A stretch of 64,000 nt of DNA from contig DIXP01000038.1 of assembly GCA_002436065.1 (NCBI GenBank), positions 147,747 through 211,746 on the forward strand, given 5' to 3'. The translations under genes and the position numbers were made by a program. The stretch comes from Chloroflexi bacterium UBA6077. GTDB taxonomy: Bacteria > Chloroflexota > UBA6077. Below are positions 35,386 to 44,166 of this stretch, piece after piece. The number at the start of each line of letters is the position of its first letter. Positions within the stretch are counted from its first letter, which is position 1. The notes under the pieces were generated by a model that was not told the DNA's origin, did no database searches, and saw only the letters and a list, made by a program, of their open reading frames with translations.

Positions 35386-36681
35386 CTACCGTGTGACGGT
35401 GTGCATGTTCATCATTTCCGGAACGATCGTGGTGATGAAGGGGAAGACCGTCAGGATGACCAGCCCGACCAGCAGTATCGCGAAGAACGGCGTGAGCGGC
35501 TTCACCACCGAGGCGATCGACACCTTGCCTACCGAGCAACCCACCACGATCCCGACGCCGGCCGGAGGCAGGAACAATCCGTATCCGACCGCAGTGATTA
35601 CGAGAATCCCCCAGTGGAGCATGTCGACTCCCAGCTGCTGGGCGATGGGATACAGGATCGGGACGAAGATGATCATCGCTGGCGCGCCCTCCAGCAGCGA
35701 ACCCAGGAGGATGAAGATCAGGTTGGAGATCATGAGGAAGAAGATCGGGTGGCTGGATACCGAGGTGATCGCACCGGCCAGCAGCTTCGGCAACTGCTCG
35801 ATCGCCATCAGATACGAGAAGGTCGAGGCAAGCTGCACCAGGACTAGCACTGTCGCGGTCGTCACTCCGGTCTCTACGCATATAGGAAGCAGGTCCTTGA
35901 GCTTGATCTCCTTATACAGGAATATGCCAACCACTAGGGCATAGGCCACCGCTATCCCGGCCGACTCGGTTGGAGAAAAGATACCGCCCAGGATGCCCCC
36001 AAATATGATCAGCGGCATCCCCAGCGGGATGATTGCGTCCACCACGGCCCGCGCCAGCTGTCCAAAGGAGGCGCGTTTGCCGGCTGGGAGGTCGTAGATC
36101 CTCGCCTGGACGGCGAGAAGCGCGATTATCAGGAGAGCCAGCACGAACGCCGGCAGGAAGCCCGCGAAGAAAAGCGCTGCGATCGACATGTTGATCATCG
36201 CGCCCAGGATGATCATGTTGTTGCAGGGAGGTATCAGCATCCCCATCGCCGAGGCGGCCGCGATGATCGACACCGAGTACTCCGGTTTGTAGCCCGCCCG
36301 CTTCATGGCGGGCAGCAGCATAGCAGAGATGGCGGACACATCGGCCACGCTCGACCCGGAGATGCCCGAGAAGAACATCTCGGCCACCACCACGATCATG
36401 CCCAGCGCCCCCTTCACGTGACCGATCAGCGCCTGGGCCAATCCAACAAGCCGGGCCGCGATCCCTCCCCTCTCCATCAGACTTCCCGCCAGGATGAACA
36501 GGGGAACGGCCAGCAGAACGAACGAGTCGGCAGATGCATACATCCGCGAGGGGATGACGATCATCGGGGCAATTGGGAACATCAGCAGCACTGCAACGCT
36601 GGACACACCCATGGCGAAGGCGACGGGGGTCCGTATTACAACCAGGACTATGAACAGTAGAAGCAAGATCGCGAGAACCAT
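35386..36681 (-). CDS. dctM: TRAP transporter large permease subunit (DctM)
   Basis: 431 residues, hydrophobic throughout with about eleven to twelve helices, as in DctM. Family blocks: RTPVAFAMGVSSV near the N-terminus, LFILAGSLMERGGIA, FSGISGSSVADVSAISAMLLPAM and LPPAGVGIVVGCSVGK. It forms the sodium-driven import channel with DctQ. GGAGG precedes ATG 36681. It lies 70 bp downstream of dctQ; three binding proteins for it lie further downstream. Confidence 0.92.
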   Translation of the reverse strand: MVLAILLLLFIVLVVIRTPVAFAMGVSSVAVLLMFPIAPMIVIPSRMYASADSFVLLAVPLFILAGSLMERGGIAARLVGLAQALIGHVKGALGMIVVVAEMFFSGISGSSVADVSAISAMLLPAMKRAGYKPEYSVSIIAAASAMGMLIPPCNNMIILGAMINMSIAALFFAGFLPAFVLALLIIALLAVQARIYDLPAGKRASFGQLARAVVDAIIPLGMPLIIFGGILGGIFSPTESAGIAVAYALVVGIFLYKEIKLKDLLPICVETGVTTATVLVLVQLASTFSYLMAIEQLPKLLAGAITSVSSHPIFFLMISNLIFILLGSLLEGAPAMIIFVPILYPIAQQLGVDMLHWGILVITAVGYGLFLPPAGVGIVVGCSVGKVSIASVVKPLTPFFAILLVGLVILTVFPFITTIVPEMMNMHTVTR

Positions 36682-36751
36682 TCAATTCCTCCCAGGCTTG
36701 GTGAGTCCGGGTACTCCAATGGCACGCCAGGCCGCGCTCTCGCAGCTTCGT

Positions 36752-37246
36752 CTATTGCCCTGTCTCTTCGACTTCGGTTGAGGGGATCGGATCGTGATCG
36801 TTTACGAGGTTCCGGATCGAGTAGATCAGCATCAGAGCCAGGCCCACAGGACCGGAGAGGTACTGCCAGCCCACCGGAACGCCGGTCATCGTAAAGTACT
36901 GGCCGAAAGCGGTTTGGGTGGCCTGGGTGGCGTACACGAAAGTAATGGCGCCGAAAATGATGATCAGCAGGAACACCACACTGTTCAGCCACCGTAGCTG
37001 CCTACGAGACAGGTAGTTGGCGATGATGTGAAGCCCGATATGACTGCCACGGCCGACTGCGACCGCTGTTCCGAGGAAGATGACCCACAGCGCCAGCAGG
37101 CGCATCCACTCGTCGGTCCAACCCGTTGGGGCGTTGAAGATGTACCGCAATGCAACCTGCACGTTGATTAGCACCGCTATCGCAGCGGTCACCAGTCCAA
37201 CCGCGATTTCGGGCAACCTGAAGAGTAGCCATCCAAGAACTCGCAC
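36752..37246 (-). CDS. dctQ: TRAP transporter small permease subunit (DctQ)
   Basis: 164 residues with four membrane helices. PEIAVGLVTAAIAVLINVQVALRY, TDEWMRLLALWVIFLGTAVAVGRGSHIGLH and the YLSGPVGLALMLIYSIR region are typical of DctQ. GTG at 37246 is preferred to the longer frame at 37294 because GGAGG sits five bases before it. It heads the minus-strand transport operon with dctM. Confidence 0.85.
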   Translation of the reverse strand: MRVLGWLLFRLPEIAVGLVTAAIAVLINVQVALRYIFNAPTGWTDEWMRLLALWVIFLGTAVAVGRGSHIGLHIIANYLSRRQLRWLNSVVFLLIIIFGAITFVYATQATQTAFGQYFTMTGVPVGWQYLSGPVGLALMLIYSIRNLVNDHDPIPSTEVEETGQ

Positions 37247-37537
37247 TCCATCCTCCTTTCTCAAATCCCTACCCGACCAGCCATAACCAGTCAAGTATTC
37301 TCTGCAGGCGTGAGCGGCAAAACCGCCCGGTTGATGGTGACAATCGGTCTCGGCGGCCTGCGGCCGTCCGCCTTCGGACGCGCTGTCAGGTCATGTCACG
37401 CCTCCTCGGATCTGCCCAACTCGACGGCCCTCGGCTTGACTTCGTTAGAGGCAGATGGATTTGGCCAGATTGGGCGGCAGGAAGAGTTGGCCGTTGCGCA
37501 TTCGGGGAGCCACCTGCCGCGAGAGCGAGCCTACGAT

Positions 37538-37568
37538 CAATATAGTTGCATTCACAGCAACTATATTG
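37538..37568. promoter_or_regulatory. 12-bp perfect inverted repeat, candidate operator of the dct/fix operon
   Basis: CAATATAGTTGC, a 7-bp spacer, then GCAACTATATTG. It is AT-rich in a GC-rich region, 292 bp upstream of dctQ and in the same intergenic region as the IclR-type regulator gene, whose own palindrome shares the TTGCA/TGCAA core. Confidence 0.55.
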
Positions 37569-37926
37569 CACGACATGCAGTCTACAGAGCAGGTCGTGTC
37601 CTGTCAATCCTCGCGGAACATAACATTTTCCTGCTGCGCAAAGTCTCAAGATATGGGCGCAGGGCATGAACCGCATCTGGCCCACCCGACACGCCTGGCT
37701 GGCCCCGTCGCGACGAGCGGCGAGGGAGTCAGCTTCGCGCGGTTGAACGCACGCTATCGCCCTCCGCATGACCTCAGCGACAGGGCAATAGCTCCTTACT
37801 CCGTGGCCTTCGGGCGGGGGGGGCATCGGAGTGCGACGGGTGGCCCCACAGGGCCGAATATAACAGTGGTGAATGGTCGAAGCGAATGGGGATGGACTGG
37901 CTTCCGAACCGCAGATAGCAGGAGGA

Positions 37927-37980
37927 GGTAGTGCTGGCTAGGCGGGGGAAGGCGACTTCCCTCGCCTAGCCAGCACTACC
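37927..37980. repeat. 54-bp hairpin with 25-bp stem and GCGA loop, matching a group II intron domain VI
   Basis: GGTAGTGCTGGCTAGGCG plus seven bases (37927-37951) pairs with 37956-37980 with a single G-U pair; the loop GCGA is a GNRA tetraloop. The right arm CGCCTAGCCAGCACTAC is identical to the domain VI/3' end of the second group II intron at the right edge (63734-63760). This suggests an intron-end relic or a common insertion site. Confidence 0.6.
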
Positions 37981-37995
37981 CAGGAGGAAATGAGG

Positions 37996-38024
37996 TTGAC
38001 AGCGCGCGCATCAAGGGCTAGACT
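37996..38024 (+). promoter_or_regulatory. Sigma-70-type promoter of the IclR-type regulator gene
   Basis: TTGACA (37996-38001), a 17-bp spacer, TAGACT (38019-38024). The predicted start is near 38031, 14 bp before the palindrome at 38045. Confidence 0.65.
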
Positions 38025-38044
38025 GCGGCGCAGTAAGCAACCTC

Positions 38045-38061
38045 ATTGCATATACTGCAAT
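38045..38061. promoter_or_regulatory. Palindromic site in the IclR-type gene leader, candidate autoregulatory operator
   Basis: ATTGCA TATAC TGCAAT: 6-bp arms around a 5-bp centre, just downstream of the promoter. Position and symmetry fit binding of an IclR-family dimer to its own leader. Confidence 0.5.
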
Positions 38062-38089
38062 ATCCCAACACTGGAGGCAGTGGTTAGCC

Positions 38090-38872
38090 GTGGAACTAAC
38101 TCTAGATATTTTGGAGTGGCTGGATCGAGAGCCGGATCTCAACGTGACTGACGTCGCTCAACGCCTGGATGTCGATAAGAGCACAGCCTCTCGCCGGCTC
38201 TCGATGCTGGTCAAGCGAGGTTTCGTGGATCGAGACGCGGTGACAGGGCGGTTCTGTCTCGGCGTCAAGTTCATCGGCCTGGGACAGCGAGTCGCCAAGC
38301 GGCTGAGCATCCGCAGCGTCGCCTATCCCATCCTGGTCAAGCTGCGTGATGAGATAAATGAGTCGGTGGAATTGTCGTTGCGACGCGGCATGGAGAGAGT
38401 ATACATCGAAGTAGTGGAGACCACTCAGGCGTTGCGGCGAGTTCTGCCCCTCGGGGTGCCCATTCCCCTCTACCCAGGGTCCCCCGGGAAGGTGTTCATG
38501 GCGTACATGACTGCCGAGGAACTCGCGCCTATCTTGGACAACCTAGGAGACACTCGCTTCGCCACAGGCGCCGTGCCGGACCGAGCCTCGCTGGAAGCCG
38601 AGCTGCGGGTCGTCTGCGAGACCGGAGTGGCGACGGCCTACGAGGAGATGTTCCTTGGCATGGGGGGAATGGCATTCCCGGTGTTCGATCGGAACGGGGA
38701 GGTGGCGGCCGTGCTGGGTCTGGCAGTGCCGGAGGTCCGGCTCACCCCCGAACGCAAACAGCGGTGCATCGAGCAGGGGCTGGCAGCGGCACGAGAGGTT
38801 TCCGCTCGTCTAGGATTTCGAGAGTCGGCACTCTCCGCCGGGCGGCTACGGCCTGAAGTGAGGATACGGTAG
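38090..38872 (+). CDS. IclR-family transcriptional regulator
   Basis: 260 residues. The N-terminal winged helix (LDILEWLDREPDLNVTDVAQRLDVDKSTASRRL, residues ~5-40) is followed by the IclR effector domain (LRDEINESVELSLRRGMERVYIEVVE, PGSPGKVFMAYM, GMGGMAFPVFDRNGEVAAVLGLAVP). The start is GTG 38090. Such regulators bind small carboxylic or aromatic acids and control adjacent catabolic operons, usually as repressors. It is followed by the AOR gene, and its divergent neighbour is the dctQM/fixABCX operon. Confidence 0.9.
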   Translation: MELTLDILEWLDREPDLNVTDVAQRLDVDKSTASRRLSMLVKRGFVDRDAVTGRFCLGVKFIGLGQRVAKRLSIRSVAYPILVKLRDEINESVELSLRRGMERVYIEVVETTQALRRVLPLGVPIPLYPGSPGKVFMAYMTAEELAPILDNLGDTRFATGAVPDRASLEAELRVVCETGVATAYEEMFLGMGGMAFPVFDRNGEVAAVLGLAVPEVRLTPERKQRCIEQGLAAAREVSARLGFRESALSAGRLRPEVRIR

Positions 38873-38915
38873 GGTGACCCCGCAGATCCAGTTGGAGGGT
38901 TGTTGGAGGTTAGGA

Positions 38916-40814
38916 ATGAGCAACGGCTACTGGGGCAGGATACTGAGGGTTGACTTGACACAGAGTCGCATCGACGTCGAGGAGCAGGGTGACCACTTCT
39001 ATCGCCGCCATCTGGGCGGCATGGGCATGATCGGCTACTACCTGCTGCGGGAACTGGCCCCCTGCGTCGATCCGCTCGGACCGGACAACGTCCAGGTGTT
39101 CGCCCCGGGAGTCATAACAGGCACTCCGACTCCCGGCGGCGGGCGCAATGGCGTCGGAGCGAAGTCCCCAATGGGCGGGGCGTTCGGGAGGTCGGAGGCC
39201 GGCGGTTTCTGGGGAGCGGAACTGAAGCGCGCAGGCTTCGACGCCATCGTGGTCAACGGCAGAGCACCGAAGCCTGTGTACCTCTGGGTGCACGACGGCG
39301 AGGCGGAGATCCGCAGCGCGGAGCACCTGTGGGGGATGCACACCAGGGAGTCACAGGAGGCGATCCGCACCGAGCTTGGCGACAAGATGATCCGAACGGC
39401 CCAGATAGGACCGGGCGGGGAGAAGCTCGTGCGGTTCGCCTGCGTGATCAACGACCTGAAGCACGCCGCTGGAAGGACCGGAATGGGGGCCGTGATGGGC
39501 TCCAAGAACCTGAAGGCCATCGCCGCTCGCGGCCACAGCTCTCCGGGTCTGGCCGATCCCGACACAGTGAAAGAGATGGCGAAGTGGATGGCTGCTAACC
39601 ATCGGAACATCGCCCCCACCCTCTCCACCATCGGCACTGTCCCAGGCATGGTGGGCAACAACCTCGCCGGGAACATCCCCACCTGCAACTTCCGGGACGG
39701 CTACTTCGAGGAGATGGAGTCCATCTGCGCCGAGACAGTGCGGGACACGATCCGCATAGGCATGGAAGGGTGCTATGCCTGCCCCATCCGGTGCAAGAAG
39801 GTCGTCCGCACCGAAGCGCCGTTCGAGTCCGACCCGCAGTACGGCGGACCCGAGTACGAGACCCTGGGCGCGTTCGGATCGGACTGCGGCGTGAGCGACC
39901 TGAATGCCATCGCTCGGGCGCACCACCTCTGCCAGGCCTACACGCTGGACTCCATCTCGGCGGGGGGGACCATTGCCTTCGCGATGGAGTGCTTCGAGTC
40001 CGGATATCTCACGCACAAGGACACGGATGGAATCGACCTGCGCTTCGGGAATGCCGAGGCGATGATCCAGATGCTGGAGAAGATCGCTCGACGCGAGGGC
40101 ATCGGCGACCTGCTGGCGGAGGGAAGTTGGCGCGCGGGGAAAGTGATCGGGCGTGGGGCGGAGAAGCTGTCCATGACGGTGAAGGGCGTGGAGTTCGGGA
40201 TGCACGAGCCTAGGCTGAAGCACGGGCTGGCGCTGGGATACTGCGTAGAGGCGCACGGAGCGGATCACAACGCGCCTGCGCTTCAGGACACGCTCTACGA
40301 GAAGGAAGGGCGCCATCTAGAGGAGGCGCGCCAACTCGGCTGGCTGGAGCCGATGCCTGCCAACGAGTTAAGCGACCGGAAGGCGGCCTTCCTGGTCGAT
40401 ACGCACAACTTCCGAGCCATGAAGGACTCCGCTGTCATGTGCGCCTTCATCCCGTGGGATCACGTGAAGTGCTGCGAGGTGATAAACAGCATCACGGGCT
40501 GGAACACCACCGTGACGGAGGCCCTCAGGATCGGCGAGCGAGCGGTGACGATGGCGCGCGTCTTCAACGTGCGCGAGGGGTTCACTCGGGAAGACGACAT
40601 GCTGCCGGACCGGTTCTTCACGCCCCCCACGCGAGGGTCACTCAAGGAGAAGGAGCAGGCGGTTGACAGGGTGAAGCTGGAGTCCGCGAAGAGCACCTAC
40701 TACCTGCTGATGGGCTGGGATCCCGAGACGGGGATCCCCACTCCCGAGAAACTGCGCGCCCTGGACCTGGGGTGGGCGGTGGAACTGCTGACAGAGAAAG
40801 CTTCGCGACGGTGA
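38916..40814 (+). CDS. Aldehyde:ferredoxin oxidoreductase family tungstoprotein
   Basis: 632 residues. GYWGRILRVDLTQSRIDVEEQ opens the AOR N-terminal domain; GGGRNGVGAKSPMGGAFGRSEAGG and GPGGEKLVRFACVINDLKHAAGRTGMGAVMGSKNLKA bind the tungstopterin. Cys286/289/293 (GCYACPIRC) and a Cys near 508 (VMCAFIPWDH) would ligate the 4Fe-4S cluster. These enzymes oxidise aldehydes or reduce acids with ferredoxin. The ATG at 38916 has GGAGG upstream; the open frame from 38874 extends the N-terminus without similarity. It overlaps the IclR gene region by operon-like spacing (43 bp). Confidence 0.9.
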   Translation: MSNGYWGRILRVDLTQSRIDVEEQGDHFYRRHLGGMGMIGYYLLRELAPCVDPLGPDNVQVFAPGVITGTPTPGGGRNGVGAKSPMGGAFGRSEAGGFWGAELKRAGFDAIVVNGRAPKPVYLWVHDGEAEIRSAEHLWGMHTRESQEAIRTELGDKMIRTAQIGPGGEKLVRFACVINDLKHAAGRTGMGAVMGSKNLKAIAARGHSSPGLADPDTVKEMAKWMAANHRNIAPTLSTIGTVPGMVGNNLAGNIPTCNFRDGYFEEMESICAETVRDTIRIGMEGCYACPIRCKKVVRTEAPFESDPQYGGPEYETLGAFGSDCGVSDLNAIARAHHLCQAYTLDSISAGGTIAFAMECFESGYLTHKDTDGIDLRFGNAEAMIQMLEKIARREGIGDLLAEGSWRAGKVIGRGAEKLSMTVKGVEFGMHEPRLKHGLALGYCVEAHGADHNAPALQDTLYEKEGRHLEEARQLGWLEPMPANELSDRKAAFLVDTHNFRAMKDSAVMCAFIPWDHVKCCEVINSITGWNTTVTEALRIGERAVTMARVFNVREGFTREDDMLPDRFFTPPTRGSLKEKEQAVDRVKLESAKSTYYLLMGWDPETGIPTPEKLRALDLGWAVELLTEKASRR

Positions 40815-40955
40815 TGGCTACACGGAAGCATTGCCACGCCTGAGAGCGCCAGGGGTGGTGCTCCGCCGAGGCTGCCAGCAGCAGCCCTCATGCATTGGCG
40901 AAGTCAACACACCTTATGGATACCCATTTCGACAGAATGGGAGGTGAGGCATCCA

Positions 40956-43784
40956 TTAGCGGTTGACCTCCATTCCAGAACCCACCACTACTCTATATAC
41001 ATAGAGGCCGTCGGCACCCACCGGAAGCTGCAGCTTCCGGCGTATGCTCTTGATGTGGGATTTCAGGGTATTCTCCGTCATACACAGCTCCTCGGCTAGA
41101 TGTCGGCGAAGTGGAGCCTGGGTCTCTGTCTCGGAGAAGCGGCAGCCCAGGTAGTATGCGAGGAACACCTCGAGTTCGCGCCAGGTCAGGCCGAAGTCCT
41201 GATATAGCCGCTGTATGCAGGAGCTAATCATGGGATCTCCGGCCATTGCCTGAGAAATTCGGGCCCTCGTGGTGGCATCGCCACACAGGACAAGAAACTG
41301 CGTGCGGTTGGGCTGGGGCTCGTGAGGGTAGGGTTCCCCACGCGCGTCGACATCTCCATGAAGAGGGGCTAGCAACGGCTCCATCGCTTCGCGGTCCACG
41401 GATGCAGTGTGCTGCTGCACCAGCCGCCGCACATACCTGCGGGCATGGGTATCGTCCAGAATGAGCGGAAGAAGATCAGCCAGCATTCGGGGCTCCCACC
41501 AGTAGAAGTGATAGAATCCATGACCCTCGGCGGTGGCAAGAGCCTCTCGCAAAAGAGCCGCCCCAGCCATCCGATTGCCTTCGGCCAGCATACGAGCGAT
41601 GTGCAGCCGCAAGCTGGCGAGGTGATGAGCGTAGCCATGCTTGGCCAGCAATGATTCCGCCTCGTGGAGTAGTTCCAATCCCCTCGATCGCTCTCCCTCT
41701 GCTCCGTGGGCGATCCCTTGCACTACCACGAGGCTGGCCCGCTGCAGCGGCTCCGAGCTTTTTGTTCTCTGGAATGCGTCTTGGGCGATGCTCTGTGCCC
41801 TGCGCACGTCGCCCATTCTGATGTGCAGCCAGCCTCGTTCCGCGGGCAGAAAGCCAGCGCGATCGTAGCATCTTTCGGCCTCGGAGTAGTTGCCCAGGTC
41901 TGTTTGGAGGTTCCCCAGCCACCGGTTCAGGCGGTGTCGCTGAGGCTCGACATACCCAGCGCCGTGGTATTCGGCATCGTGAAAAGCCTGCCGCGCCCTC
42001 TCCGCCTCGCCTCGCATGGTGTGGATCTGTCCGGCTGTGCACTGCACCCAGGCCATCTCCATGCCGCCAACAGAATGCCTGATGCAGATATCTTTGGACT
42101 TCTCGACCAGCAGCAGGGCGCGATCGAGGTCGCCCTGGAGCATGTAGGTCGGTGCCAGGATACGTGCAGTGCGGCTTTCCAGCGCGGGGCGGGTTCTTGG
42201 AAGCCCCGCCCCGGCGAGGGTTCGCATGGCATCCTCTCCGCACGCGACCGAGCGCTTCAATTCGCCCAATTCTCTATAGAGTAGGCACAGGGTGCCCAGC
42301 ATGTCCGTCCGCGTTCGATCGTCGGGGGCAGAGTCGAGAGCACCTTCCAGCAGGTCGACACCCTCGCGGTAGTTGCCCATTCGGTAGCAGATCAGGGCGC
42401 GCTCCACTGCAACCCTTGCCAAACCACCTCCGTGTTCGTGCCCGGCAAACAGGGTGTGAGCCTGGGTAAGAGCTGCAATTGACTGCTGGTAGTGGCCCCG
42501 CCGCTCGGCGATTCGTCCACTGATCAGCAGTAGCCAGGGTCGTTCCCTGGCCACCGACTCCGGCAACAGGTGGAGCCAATGCTGCACTGTCTCCAGCTTT
42601 CCCTGATCCAGGTACTCCTCACCCACCTTTTCGATGATCGCGGAGGCATCCGCGTAGTTGGATGCCTCACAGAAATGCTCGATGGCTCGACCCCAGTTCT
42701 GCCGGGACGCGTGGATCCTCGCCGCCCTGTTGTTGATATCGTCCAGCGCTCGCTGAGAGAGGGTTCTCCTTGCTCGTGCCCTCAGGAAGCTGCGAAACAG
42801 TGGATGGTACCTGCACCTGTCTCGAGTGTCGTCCATCGGGAGCACGAACACGTTGTTAGCAGCCAGGGACTCCAGGATTTTCTGGCCATCTGAGATGTTC
42901 AGAAGAGCATTCACCATGGGACCCTGCAGTTGGCTCAAGAACGAAGTAACCACCAGGAAATGCTGCACTTCAGGGGTTTGCCGTTGCAAGACCTCCTCGG
43001 CGAAGTAGTCGTACACGAGCCACGACTCGCCGCCGAACCCCTTTAGGAACGTCATGGCCTCGTCCTTGCCCTTGCCCTTGCTCGCCAGCAGTTGCCGCAG
43101 CATGCACACCCCGGCGACCCAGCCCCCCGTCTTGGTGAGAATAAGTTGCAGTTCCTCTTCCGTCAGGCTCGACCCTCCCAGTCCGTCCATGAGCGAGCGA
43201 ATCTCGTCGGCGTCGAGTGCCAGATCCTCCTGACTCAGTTCCAGCAGTTCTCCGCTCAATCGGAGCCTCGACAGGGGGAGCTGAGGCACGGATCGAGAGG
43301 ACACCACGAGATGCACGTTGGATGATGCTAGCGCGACCATGCTGGCTACCATCTCGTTGATGTCTGCATTGGATGAAACGCTATGGTAGTCGTCCAGCAA
43401 CAGCAGCAGTTGGCTCTCTGTGGCATCGGCTGCCTCGGAGAGGGCGCGTGCCAACCAGTTGACTGCAACCTGGGGCTCGCACTCCTGGAGGGAAGTCTGA
43501 CGGGATCGGACAGCAGGATCGAAGAGGCCTGACAGCTTCGCCAGTAGCCTGTTCGTGAAGACAGTGGGGTCTCTGTCGGTGTGGTCGAGCCGGTACCAGA
43601 CTGCCGTCACGCCAACGTCGGAGGCCAACTCGGACAGGGCTGTAGTCTTCCCCGACCCGGCAGGAGCACATACCAGTGTTAGCTTGCAGAGCAGGCTCTT
43701 GCGCAGCTTGGAGAGGAGGCGGGGACGGGAGAGACTCTCTCTCGCACGCGGAGCCCCACTGGCATCAGACACACAACCCTCCAT
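40956..43784 (-). CDS. MalT/LAL-type ATPase transcriptional regulator with LuxR-like output domain
   Basis: 942 residues. Walker A is APAGSGKTT at residues 40-48 and the Walker-B-like LLLLLDDYHSV follows near 130. The middle ~450 residues are TPR-like repeats (EASNYADASAIIEKVGEEYL and onward), as in MalT/LAL activators. The C-terminal ~75 residues carry the output helix-turn-helix (LTWRELEVFLAYYL...LAEELCMTENTLKSHIKSIRRKL), related to LuxR/GerE but with an insertion of about twelve residues before the recognition helix. It reads away from the thiolase operon, so it is a likely activator of it through the intergenic half-sites at 43834-43921. Confidence 0.8.
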   Translation of the reverse strand: MEGCVSDASGAPRARESLSRPRLLSKLRKSLLCKLTLVCAPAGSGKTTALSELASDVGVTAVWYRLDHTDRDPTVFTNRLLAKLSGLFDPAVRSRQTSLQECEPQVAVNWLARALSEAADATESQLLLLLDDYHSVSSNADINEMVASMVALASSNVHLVVSSRSVPQLPLSRLRLSGELLELSQEDLALDADEIRSLMDGLGGSSLTEEELQLILTKTGGWVAGVCMLRQLLASKGKGKDEAMTFLKGFGGESWLVYDYFAEEVLQRQTPEVQHFLVVTSFLSQLQGPMVNALLNISDGQKILESLAANNVFVLPMDDTRDRCRYHPLFRSFLRARARRTLSQRALDDINNRAARIHASRQNWGRAIEHFCEASNYADASAIIEKVGEEYLDQGKLETVQHWLHLLPESVARERPWLLLISGRIAERRGHYQQSIAALTQAHTLFAGHEHGGGLARVAVERALICYRMGNYREGVDLLEGALDSAPDDRTRTDMLGTLCLLYRELGELKRSVACGEDAMRTLAGAGLPRTRPALESRTARILAPTYMLQGDLDRALLLVEKSKDICIRHSVGGMEMAWVQCTAGQIHTMRGEAERARQAFHDAEYHGAGYVEPQRHRLNRWLGNLQTDLGNYSEAERCYDRAGFLPAERGWLHIRMGDVRRAQSIAQDAFQRTKSSEPLQRASLVVVQGIAHGAEGERSRGLELLHEAESLLAKHGYAHHLASLRLHIARMLAEGNRMAGAALLREALATAEGHGFYHFYWWEPRMLADLLPLILDDTHARRYVRRLVQQHTASVDREAMEPLLAPLHGDVDARGEPYPHEPQPNRTQFLVLCGDATTRARISQAMAGDPMISSCIQRLYQDFGLTWRELEVFLAYYLGCRFSETETQAPLRRHLAEELCMTENTLKSHIKSIRRKLQLPVGADGLYVYRVVVGSGMEVNR

Positions 43785-44166
43785 CGCGACACGACCTTAG
43801 ACAGTGGAAACATGTGTAGGTGCCCACAGTCGCCTGGGTGATTATTCACCGCCACGCGGTCATCAGGATTATAGCACTGCGGGTGAGGCACATCACCCCC
43901 GCGGATCACCCAGCAGGGTGAAGACCTGAGTATGGAACACTCATACACTCCCACCATCGGCCTCTCGACCTGTTGATAGGGGTCAGCAAGGGGGAGAGGC
44001 TTCAAGAGACAGGCTTCCGCGTTCGCATCCTCGGTGTCGCTGTCATCCAGTAGCACGTGGAGGACAAGGGATGCGGTTAGTTGGCATCGGGAGAAGAGTT
44101 GACTCGGTTATTGGGATGGCGGTGATGCCAACCCCATTTCGCAATATCGCTGTTCAGGAGGAAGAC
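43785..44166. other. Divergent promoter region between the MalT-like gene and the thiolase operon
   Basis: Contains a TATAAT-like box on the minus strand (43868-43873) and five GGGTGA/TCACCC half-sites (43834-43921). No gene is supported here. Confidence 0.4.
43834..43921. promoter_or_regulatory. Cluster of five GGGTGA half-sites in the divergent control region
   Basis: GGGTGA occurs at 43836, 43881 and 43916; its complement TCACCC at 43893 and 43906. Two of these form an inverted pair (43881-43898) with a 6-bp spacer next to the minus-strand -10 box. This is a plausible multi-site operator. Confidence 0.5.

Larger units (their letters stand above)
37247..38089. other. Divergent control region between dctQ and the IclR-type gene
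   Basis: About 840 bp without a supported gene. It carries an inverted repeat (37538-37568), an intron-end-like hairpin (37927-37980), a sigma-70 promoter (37996-38024) and a palindrome (38045-38061). A stretch starting GTGCGACGGG at 37841 resembles a group II intron 5' end and could be a remnant with the hairpin as its 3' end; this part is weak. Confidence 0.4.

Noticed and set aside
37841..37930. Complete group II intron in the dctQ-iclR gap
   Set aside because: A GTGCGAC-like 5' sequence and a domain VI-like hairpin are present, but no domain V lies between them; at most a relic.
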